Assembly: GCA_035578175.1 (NCBI GenBank)
Contig: JAQMRL010000003.1
Coordinates: forward strand, 26,670,672 to 26,734,671
Length of the DNA: 64,000 nucleotides
Direction: 5' to 3'
Source: Catonia carolina
Taxonomy: Eukaryota > Arthropoda > Insecta > Hemiptera > Achilidae
Below, one piece after another: positions 55,521 to 64,000 of the stretch. Below the pieces are notes generated by a model. The model was not told the DNA's origin. It saw nothing but the letters and a program-made list of their open reading frames with translations, and ran no database searches. Both the position numbers and the translations under genes were made by a program. Within the stretch, counting starts at the first letter, position 1, and each line of letters starts with the position of its first letter.

Positions 55521-57399
55521 TAAACATTTTTTTCTGTTTTTCTACTTCAACTACTAATCACCGTCATCTCATAATAGGCATCGTAATCATTTCTATCATT
55601 GTCATCACCTCCAGCTTCAATAACTTTGTATTTCAAGATGTTGATTCACAGTTCATCAAGTTTTGTTTTGTACAAATATATAATTAGGGAGGCCTACATA
55701 ATATATTTTTCTTCGCATTTAGTCTTGTTGAAGCACACTACTTAGTGTGGTTTTTATTTTAACTCTAAGGACATTTTTAAGATTTTCTCGTCTTTGCTAA
55801 AAGTTTTACTATTTATAAACTGATTGTAAAAGAAATACATTTCTTACTAGTTTACATTTGAACCATTAAAGCATTCCTGAGATTCGAAAAAAAATTTATT
55901 TAGGTTAAAATACCAATTTCATTTCGATAAGATCAGAAGATACTTAAGAAATAAAATACTAGATGGTTTTCGAGCTCTATTTTTTCAATGATTTCCGAAG
56001 CCGTCGTTAATTTGTAAGTTTTTTCATTGACAAATTTTCAAGTTCATTGGGTTGTATGTAAAACTTATTCAAAAGTTGAGAGTTGCGGTCACCAAACATT
56101 TTAATTGGCTTGAACAATGTAGATGAGGAATTTGTGTTACTTATAATGTCGGGTTGTATTCCATGCTATGTCAAAGAGCGCAGAAATTCCTAAAAATAAA
56201 TGCATTGAGAACGTACACAACTTTCCAGTGTATTTGCTACAAATCGAATATTCAGTGCACTAATTCAATCGATATATTGATGTCAAAATTCAAACTGATG
56301 GTGAAATAATCCAGCAGACGATTCATATAATACCAGTAACCTTATAAAGTAGAATACGTTAGAAAATTATCGAAGAATGTTCAGCGTCTAGTCAAAATAT
56401 AACAAATTTCTCCCGTTTGTTTATAATTGATTTGTTAAGCTGTTTAATCTTTCCTTGTAAATATTATTTTTTTGCTTTATTCAATGGGTTTTTCCAACAA
56501 TGGGAAATGCATGTTGATTTCAGTTGTTTAATGTTTTTTTTTTTAAGTAATGGGTTGTTTTTCACTTCAACTTTAATTCTACCAGGTATTATTTATGTTC
56601 AAATATATTTAATACATTATTTTATTTTATTATCTGTCCATCAAGCAAGGTTACAAACAGAGTTGATTGTATAACAAAAACAGTTACTAAATTTGTTACC
56701 TGCGCTGGCCGGGAGCGAGGTAGACAAGATGATGTGTATCGCACGCGTTTAAATTAAAGACAACACTCCTCCTCGAAAAGTACGGTAGGTAGCGATTCCA
56801 CTCTGCTGCAGGTAGACGGCGGAACTTGTACACGAGGCATGATTTTTAAAGTTATAACAATACTAATTAATCATTTGTCATTTATGTGCAATTGTTCTGA
56901 TAAGAACTTTGGCTCCACCAATTTATAAATTACAATACTAGAACATTTCAATTAATGTTAAAATTTATGGCGTCAAAAAAGGCCAGCCTTCGTTGTCAAC
57001 GTCATCTGTACCAGAAATTGTATTTTATGTTTTACTTCAGTAATACTTTCTGCCCGAAAAGTGTTTTGTAAAGAAACCAAAAATTTACAGAACATTTGCG
57101 AAGTTTACTGCCGATTAACACATAAAATATTACTACTACAAGTAGTTCAAGTACTGCTTACACAAGTAAGCACATTTACTCAGTTGTATTTTCTGCTACA
57201 TTTAACTACATAATGAAATCAGGCAACTATTAGTAATTATCTACAAGTGTTTTAATGTAAAATTTACATGATTCAAGCTATATAATTGACTATAACGCTA
57301 AATTGTGACTGTAATCATATAATTTGCAATTAGTTAACTAGTCATTAAATATTCAGATTCAATTAACAATATTGAACTCAATCCATCTTCACAATCATT
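55521..57399. other. Unassigned sequence with one GC-richer spot at 56699-56850
   Basis: 56699-56850 contains GCGCTGGCCGGGAGCGAGG and GCAGGTAGACGGCGG and stands out in composition, but I find no frame, RNA or repeat match. The rest is AT-rich with no feature. Confidence 0.45.
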
Positions 57400-57740
57400 T
57401 TGTTGTTTAGGTCATCAGCCAAAAGGCTGGTTTAAACCTGTAGAGGTTTAACTAAGTGAAACGATGAGTGAGGTGGTTTACTAGCTTTCCTCCCTGAATG
57501 GAGAAGTATGCTTATCAGCATGCCGGGCTCTCTGAAAAGTACACATTTTCCACTCTACAAAATGATCCCTTCACTCCATTCACCACAGGTTCTGGCTGTA
57601 TAATGAAATTCATTACTTTCAGAAGAGATAATTCTGATTAATTTCTTTTACACCTCTACCTCTTCTGTTCTTAAATGATTCAGTCATTTAATTGGCTGAC
57701 TATGTGATAAGAAACAGAGTTATTTATTTTAGCCCTGAAA
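57400..57740 (+). repeat. Interspersed repeat R, copy 2
   Basis: This full-length copy aligns with 21225-21563 from GGTCATCAGCCAAAAGGCTGG through CTTATCAGCATGCCGGGC and ACACCTCTACCTCTTCTGTT to TTATTTATTTTAGCCC. No coding frame is conserved between the two. Confidence 0.85.
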
Positions 57741-58719
57741 AATCATCATTAAGTAATTCTGCAAAATCATTTTAAGTATTTTTTGTACAGTAATTACAAA
57801 CAAGAATTTAAATTCTATTTGCTTTGTTTTGGAAGCAGAATTAGACACATTTATAAAAATTTTCATTAACCAGAAAATTATTGAATGAAATAAAAGACTA
57901 AATTAAATCATTTTGACATTATTTTTTAAATTTTGACCATTGAATATTTAATAAAAACATTTTGCACGCAATTGAAATTAAATTTATTTTGACAATTTGA
58001 CGTTTGTCCTTTTGATATTAATATGACTTTTTCGTTTACATAACATTGTCATTTATTTCGTGTCACTTAACTTTGTGGGAAAAAAACTTTTTAGTGTTGA
58101 ACGAGGTTCATTCATCGAAGAAGTAAATTAGAGAAAAAATGGTTTTACAAATTATTTTAAACGATTGTATACGAATATACATATTTCATAAGGCTTGAAA
58201 AGGTCAAATAGAGATTTTAAGAAATTACTAATTCACTACTAATGTTTGTTTCCTTAACCATATTGTTTATTATGAACTCCTTTACTTAGCCCGGTTAAAT
58301 GAAGGAGATTTTATAAACCAACGCTAAGATTAATTTAATCCGAGGTATGGAATCCCTCAGGTTACTTGGGTAGCTTTAATATAACACTAATCGTGTATAT
58401 GCCACTATTATTACCATCTTTGAAATCTTACCTTTGAAGCTCAGGAACATTATTAAGATATTAATTATTAAAAATAATGTGGCAGAAACCCGTTTTTGAA
58501 TTATTCTCACTAAACTATACTTTGGCAAAAGAGAACTCTGTTGTAATTTTGATTAGACCTTTTAGGGAAATAAATGATTTTTTCAAGTTATTCATTAAAA
58601 CACTTTTAAGAAAACTGAATTAAATTTGTTGTGTTTCTTTGCCATAATATAATATCTGTACCTATATTATAAGATATACAGATATAAGATATAAGATATA
58701 AATATATACAGGCTATTGT
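57741..58719. other. Unassigned AT-rich sequence
   Basis: No feature recognised. Confidence 0.6.
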
Positions 58720-58822
58720 AAGAAATATGTAGATTTTTACAAAATACCGGGTTTAATTGTCGGGTTACATTTATGTAACCCGGCAATTAAACCCGGTTTT
58801 TGTACAAATCGACATATTTCTT
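58720..58822. repeat. 103-bp near-perfect palindrome
   Basis: The left half starts AAGAAATATGTAGATTTTTA and the right half, reverse complemented, AAGAAATATGTCGATTTGTA. The central 50 bp (CCGGGTTTAATTGTCGGGTTACAT and its complement) has one mismatch, with only two bases at the dyad. The high G+C of the core relative to AT-rich flanks suggests a small foldback transposon derivative or a recent inverted duplication. Confidence 0.85.
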
Positions 58823-58864
58823 ATAATATATACATTTATAGAACTATTTTACAATTTAGTATTT

Positions 58865-59400
58865 TTTTTGAGCCAATTCCAGAGAATATGCGGGACTATA
58901 AGCCGAACTTTGGATAATAGAGCGAGAGAGGTCCCAAAACTTAAGTTCTATAAAATTATGGCAGCTCCAGTTATTCCGAACGGAAGTGAGGCGTGGACAA
59001 CATAACAAGAAAAATCCAAAAGTGGAGAATCTAGGCGGAAGAGATGAGATTTCTGCGAAAAACTAAGGGGTGTACACGATTGGACAGAATAAGGAATGAG
59101 GAATTAAGGTCAGAATTGGGTATTTACGGCTTGAACGAAAAGATAAAAGATTATCGCTTAAGTTGGAAACAGCACATGGAAAGGTTGCCAGATTACATGA
59201 TATCTAAGCAGGCGCACGGGTACGCTCCAGAAGGTAAAAGGGATGTCGGTAGACCTAGGGGAAGATGGAGATATATGATATAGTATGTGAGTTCGGAGCA
59301 GGCTGCTGCCTAATCCTTTGTTGGAAGAAGAAAAATAAGTAATTTTTTGTGTAGGTCGGCTTAATCGGGTAGACCCCGGTCACTCGTTTTTGGACCTTTG
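58865..59400 (+). pseudogene. RTE-like LINE C-terminal relic
   Basis: QFQRICGTISRTLDNRARE, then KLKFYKIMAAPVIPNGSEAW near 58875-58998, a frameshift, then MRFLRKTKGCTRLDRIRNEE from 59044, followed by YRLSWKQHMERLP and KRDVGRPRGRW to 59283 and SSEQAAA after a stop. These blocks (YGSE-W, MRFLR---GCTRLDRIRNE, W--H--RMP, RR-VGRP--RW) are the C-terminus of an RTE-type element common in arthropods. It is related to the relic at 51930-52990 and shares its GACCCCGGTCA tail. Confidence 0.75.
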
Positions 59401-60180
59401 CTGAATCTCGTATAGTAATCCTGAATCTCTTGAGCCGGAGGCTAGTTTTTACATAAGAATGCGAAAATATCTACACAAGAATGATGGTGGGATTCATTTA
59501 GCGCATGCTCTCTAGTTTACAACCGAATTGCAACGTTCAATGTCGGGTGTCGGTCTGTTTGTGATTTTTATAGCATACGAATTTTTTGTTTGAGTGATAT
59601 AATATTATAATTTAATGTTAATATGAGCCAAAGTTACCCCGATCGGCTGTGAATGGCATGTGAGAAAGAGTGTATTTTGAGAATAATATGGATTACTACG
59701 TTTGGTTTACCAGGCACAGCAAAATGCAAGATTTCATGATTATGCCAAAACAGATAGATAAAAAAAAATCAATAAAAAATACATTTTTTTGAATTACACA
59801 TTGAATTGAAGTTCAATACATTTTAATTGGAGTTCCATCTTTGAAGGGTTTTCTTCGGTCATGACATAAAACAAAGAACAGCAGAATAACATCTACTGAT
59901 TATTCTGCTTAAGAATAACGAGTAGATGTTGTACTATATAAAAAATATTACACAACACCAAAGTGTTTTAGCTTTTGTACTTCTGGACAACTGTGGTGAC
60001 ATGAAACATCTAAAATGGTTTTGTATGCTAGACTTAAGTGAAAGATTGTAAAAAAATCTTATAAATGAGAAATAAAAATTGTTTTTTCTTTTATGTTTAC
60101 AATTTAAATGGCACTCATTAATTTTATTTTTGTTATTTTTATAAAAGAGTACTATTACTGTTCGTATAGTACTGTACTCG
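59401..60180. other. Unassigned AT-rich sequence
   Basis: No feature recognised. The 127-codon minus-strand frame at 59934-60317 partly overlaps an RTE relic in antisense and is not a gene. Confidence 0.55.
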
Positions 60181-60182
60181 AG

Positions 60183-60600
60183 CGAGTGCCTTAGAATGAC
60201 TGGGAAGGATGGTCTAACAGAAGCAGAGAAATTTGAGAGAAAAATACCCCGCAGGATAATGGGTCCGAAGATAGTAGATGAACAATATAGGTTACGAGTT
60301 GAAGAAGAACTATTCAAGGAAAATGAATCATTAATAGAAAGAAGTCAGAATGGATATTGAGAAAACTAAAATAAACCGAGAAAACTTAATAAACTAAAGC
60401 AAATTCAGACAACTAATTACAGACTTTCAAGGCTTTCATGAAGAGAACGAAAAAACAAAACACTGAACACTGGGTAGACAGAAGAGAGGAGAAAAGCCTA
60501 CAGTGAGTGAATGCTGAGAATGTGGGCTGCAAAAAGAGGTTCCTAAAACATCTAAAGTCACCTCATGTGGTCTAAAATTGACGCTATAGAAAGGAAAAAG
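60183..60600 (+). pseudogene. RTE-like LINE C-terminal relic
   Basis: ECLRMTGKDGLTEAEKFERK, then IPRRIMGPKIVDEQYRLRVE near 60187-60310 give the FERKILR-I-GP block, which follows the reverse transcriptase in RTE-type elements. The DNA matches 1297-1450 and continues into a shared tail (TTTCAAGGCTTTCATGAAG... here, TTTTAAGGGTTTCGAGTAAG... there). Several stops are present. Confidence 0.7.
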
Positions 60601-62343
60601 CAAAAGGGTACTATTGAGACCCATTCGTATCGCCATTTTGATTGTAACTATACTTAGTATTTATACTTTTTTTTTGGCTGATTGTAAATGAAATAAATAA
60701 AATAAAAAGTTAAAAAATTTTAATTTGTGCTAATAGTAATGGGCAATTTTATTTTATGTATAAAATTATTCTATACATTAAATTCAGGAATAAAGTAACT
60801 CTTGACATAGAAAAAAATTACAATAGCAAAACTTAAAGTTGTTTTCTGAGTACACAATCGGGTAGGTTACTTAAATTAGGATAATCCTAATTTATAATTC
60901 TAGACGCGTAAATCAAGAACTAACGAATGGACTAAAATAGCCTGTTATAAATAGGGTAGCAAATAAAAAAAGTTGCTTTGAAACTCTTAAATCCTAGCTG
61001 TCTAAATTTGTAACGATTATTTTAATTTATTATATGCCGGATTAATTCAGTGTGTTTCTTCATATGTTACTACGCATAAGAGGAAAGAAAAATATGAAAA
61101 ATATTCAGAGATATGAAAGTCTCATTTGAATAGAGACTGAGTTTATACAAATCGTTGAATCAATGTTACTACTTTTCACAGAAAAGTATAATTTACCAAT
61201 TATTATAGTATAACTGGAAGGGTACAATCTTCTATCATACATGAGTACGCATTTTCAATAAAGTATTAATCTGTCAAAAACACGAGAATAATCTCATTAT
61301 TAACAGTACTCAACCCCTTGGGATAAAGCCGGTACTTTTATAACATTGACTATTGGACAGATTTGTCAGCACAATTTAAAAATTATTTTGATATTTCATT
61401 TTAATTTCGTGAAAATTTGTTTTTTTATCAAAAAAGAGTAAGCGGAATAACTATACTGGGCGACAAATATTCCTCTTGGCAAAACAATTGATCACAGAGA
61501 TATTGATTGTTGCAATAGGGAATTAGATTCTGTAGCAAACATTTATAAAAAGTAAACGATACAGGATTTGTTAAAGATATATTTTTTAGATCATTAGGCC
61601 TACGAATTTATAGGAAAAGTTGCCTATCTACTTGAAAGCTTTCCGGTCAAAGTCTATGGTACTAAATAATTTATATTACATTAGAATTTTATAAAAATAT
61701 TAATTTAAAAAAAAAAACGTTATGAAACTCCTTTCAGTGTCCTCAGTAGAACTATATTAAGCAATTTATGTAAACTCAGTTTTCCTTATTAAAATTGTTA
61801 CGATACAAACATATTTTTTGTAATGAATTTCCGTAGTTAAACCTTCCAAATTCTCAAACAAATCTTTTGTAGTAGTTAAGTTTTGAAGCTAAATTTCTAA
61901 GTTAAATATTTCAATTTCCTCTGAAACGAAAACTTGGGGGTGAAAGAATACGAAAGTAAAGTAAACAATATATTTCAGACAGTCTACAGACATTACGTGA
62001 TCTGTTGAAGGTAACTTTTATGATAGTAGGAAAAATATATAATTAAGTAGTTTTATATCACTAAAATTTTAACATGCTGTAATTTCTAAATGAATTTAGA
62101 AAAAATAAACTTATTAAAGGAGAATTATGCACTATAAATCAAACGTTTCTTGCTGTTCAGAATTAACATTTTTATTTGTCAAACATGAGAGTCCTTCTAA
62201 ATTACTAATAAATACATTTTTATTAAAATGGTGGTGAAACATGCTATGTGTAAGTAAAAGTTAGTTTAAAAATAATAATTTCTTCATAAATTAACAAATA
62301 TATAAAACCTAAAAAATAGTTACATATTGTTCTGCAAAAATAA
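60601..62343. other. Unassigned AT-rich sequence
   Basis: No gene recognised. One TAGGCCTA octamer at 61595. Confidence 0.6.
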
Positions 62344-62357
62344 TATTTTTAACTCTC

Positions 62358-62535
62358 GACCTTCTCCGTTGCTTAGTGACTAGCGCGGTAGCCACAAAGC
62401 AAAATGTTCCGGGTTTGATTCCGGGCTAGGTTCTGGAAATTTTAAGACGTTAATACTCACCGTTACAGTACAAAACCCCACAGTAGTCGCAAATGATCAA
62501 TCTGTTCATACGACTTTAAATAATCTAAAAAATAC
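62358..62535 (+). repeat. tRNA-derived SINE (head type 1) with TSD
   Basis: The head reads TTAGTGACTAGCGCGGTAGC and B box GGGTTTGATTCCGGG, then GGCTAGGTTCTGGAAATTTT. The tail ACCCCACAGTAGTCGCAAAT ... CATACGACTTTAAATAA aligns with the tail of the neighbouring type 2 SINE. A 14-bp TSD with one mismatch flanks it: TATTTTTAACTCTC (62344-62357) and TATTTTTAACCCTC (62536-62549). Confidence 0.85.
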
Positions 62536-62606
62536 TATTTTTAACCCTCTGATATCTATTCTAAAAATTCATATCGGTAAAGTGATTAAAATCTTAATAA
62601 CACATT

Positions 62607-62802
62607 GGCCCCGGCCGCATTGGCGCAGTTGGTAACGTGCTCGCCTCTTATCATGCGGTCCTGGGTTCGAATCCCACATAGGCATGGCATATTTTCATAC
62701 GTTACAAAAAAAATCATTTCATCCTCATTTACACACAGTTACACCCCAACATCGTCGCTAATGACCTTGTAGTTGATGCGACGTTAAATAAAAAAAAAAA
62801 AA
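62607..62802 (+). repeat. tRNA-derived SINE (head type 2) with perfect 13-bp TSD
   Basis: TTAATAACACATT flanks both sides (62594-62606, 62803-62815). The head has A box GGCGCAGTTGGTAACGTG and B box GGGTTCGAATCCC. The body is GGCATATTTTCATACGTTAC, and the tail CATCGTCGCTAATGACC ... TTGATGCGACGTTAAATAA ends in an A run. GTCGC pairs with GCGAC as a terminal stem. It is not a tRNA gene because the acceptor ends do not pair. Confidence 0.93.
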
Positions 62803-62944
62803 TTAATAACACATTTTCCCCCGTTTTATGCTTACGCAACAGCTTGTAATTTTTTTGAAAATTATACTAAGGGTACCTACCTACTTGTTGAAGTTATTAT
62901 TCTCTGCTCAAGAAAGACTGCAATTTGAGAGGCGTGTCTCTGAT

Positions 62945-63119
62945 TTTTTTTCTTTTTCTTTGGTTTAACGTTTGACTGTTTTGCAAATTGCTGCTAATGC
63001 AGACGGTGAAGTATGAAAAAGTTTTTGTAACGTATAAAAAAATGCCATGCCCGAGTGGGATTCGAACCCAAGACCGCGTGATGAGAGGCGAGCACGTTAC
63101 CAACATCGCCAACGCGGCC
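62945..63119 (-). repeat. tRNA-derived SINE (head type 2, tail variant B) with perfect 14-bp TSD
   Basis: GGCGTGTCTCTGAT flanks both ends (62931-62944, 63120-63133). On the minus strand the head is GGTAACGTGCTCGCCTCTCA with B box GGGTTCGAATCCC, and the body GGCATTTTTTTATACGTTAC. The tail CCGTCTGCATTAGCAGCAAT ... CAGTCAAACGTTAAA differs from that of the copy at 62607 and matches 6918-6975. Confidence 0.93.
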
Positions 63120-63133
63120 GGCGTGTCTCTGAT

Positions 63134-64000
63134 GTTTACTAGATAATGATACCTTTAATTGGTATCTTGTATAGGAGTACTTAACGCAGAAATTGAAAAT
63201 ACGCAGAGATAATAATAGTAGGTGTGGTAAAATCCACGAAACTTCAATCCTTGGTGATGTAATGTATAAAAAAGCGGATTACAAATTCTTCTATATTTTT
63301 TCCAAACCAATGTAATGGGGAAGCGAGAGATTGAAAGATGAAGGATTTTTTGATTCACAAATATGAGTTCCTTTAAATGATCGAAAAACACTTTTTCGAC
63401 CATCTCTTAATGGATCCATAGTTTAAATGGAGCCAACATCCAAAATGGCAATCAATTTCAAGAAATAATATTTACATTTTATTTTAGAATCAAATTTACC
63501 CATACGTAATTTGTTCTTTACAGAACAATAAATAGATATTGTAATACGTTAATTATTATAAAAATATAAGGCTTAGTGGAGTAACCATTATAAAGATTTT
63601 TCACAGTTTCTACCACTTTTGTCCAATAAATTTGTTACAAAACAATTTTCGTGTGACTCAAGTCGTTTTTCGAACGTTACACTAAAATTTACAATTTTTT
63701 TTCTTTACTTGTTGAAAAACGTTTGTTAAGCGATAATTTTGACTTCGGTCCAATGAGCCAAAAAAAATTTTTAATTTTAAGTCTAGCTTGTTGAGCTCTA
63801 ATGCACGATCTCGTGCTTTGCTCCTGTTCTTGAGAACTGAATAGACGGATGGCTTAGAAGAGACGAGGCGCGCGGAGTCGAAAATAATGATACAGTGCCT
63901 CTGAAAACTTTCCAGACTATATATTGTAATAATTAATCAGAAATGGACAAACATATTGAACCGATGTCAGTTTATTGACTATTACACTTCTAAGCATTAC
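63134..64000. other. Unassigned AT-rich sequence
   Basis: No feature recognised up to the window edge. The 82-codon minus frame at 63155-63403 has no motif. Confidence 0.6.

Noticed and set aside
62613..62690. Possible tRNA gene with perfect B box
   Set aside because: The acceptor ends do not pair, and the sequence continues into a SINE body and A-tail bounded by a 13-bp TSD. Copies at 63119 and 43282 confirm a SINE.

Overview
The window is AT-rich eukaryotic DNA, almost certainly from an insect. It holds a BEL/Pao LTR element, RTE-like and jockey-clade LINE pieces, and mariner, pogo-like, hAT and piggyBac remains. It also holds tRNA-derived SINEs with arthropod-style GACGTTAAAT tails. The palindrome TAGGCCTA is frequent, which I recall being common in some hemipteran genomes (recollection, unchecked). 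I cannot name the species. I see no confident host protein gene and no rRNA or functional tRNA gene. Every long open frame belongs to a mobile element, so the window is best read as intergenic or intronic repeat-rich DNA.

Layout. 1-7.7 kb: a jockey 3' tail, an RTE relic, a jockey stub with a target-site duplication (TSD), a 1,015-bp foldback element with 446-bp arms about 98.7% identical, a 74-nt hairpin and SINE pieces. 7.7-10.8 kb: a 5'-truncated RTE-like LINE with a 573-codon reverse transcriptase frame (minus), then a jockey copy (plus). 11.7-18.6 kb: a complete BEL/Pao element (minus) with 528/529-bp LTRs, TSD AAGCT, a primer-binding site, a polypurine tract, and gag-protease and pol frames that meet at a canonical -1 slippery heptamer. 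18.6-30 kb: LINE relics, SINEs, and a 711-bp deleted hAT element with a perfect 8-bp TSD. 30.4-30.9 kb: an old solo LTR of the BEL family. 31-41 kb: mostly unassigned, with a mariner relic and CCAAT-rich stretches. 41.7-43.3 kb: a pogo/Tigger-like end whose transposase C-terminus was amplified as a 186-bp tandem repeat. 44-48.5 kb: jockey relics and a higher-order tandem array. 50-54 kb: a TATA triplet, a 45-codon frame of unknown nature, an RTE relic and a 985-bp deleted piggyBac element that keeps an open cysteine-rich domain. 54.9-64 kb: more LINE relics, a 103-bp palindrome and three SINEs with clear TSDs.

There is no pathway here. The elements do interact: SINE tails share a stem-loop that probably binds a LINE reverse transcriptase, and three DNA transposons survive only as ends plus a C-terminal accessory domain. 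The points most worth checking are the in-frame slippery heptamer, the PIP-box at the pogo-like C-terminus with its nonsense-bearing repeat array, the foldback element as a hairpin-RNA source, the SINE tail covariation, and the C-terminal-domain-only hAT and piggyBac derivatives.
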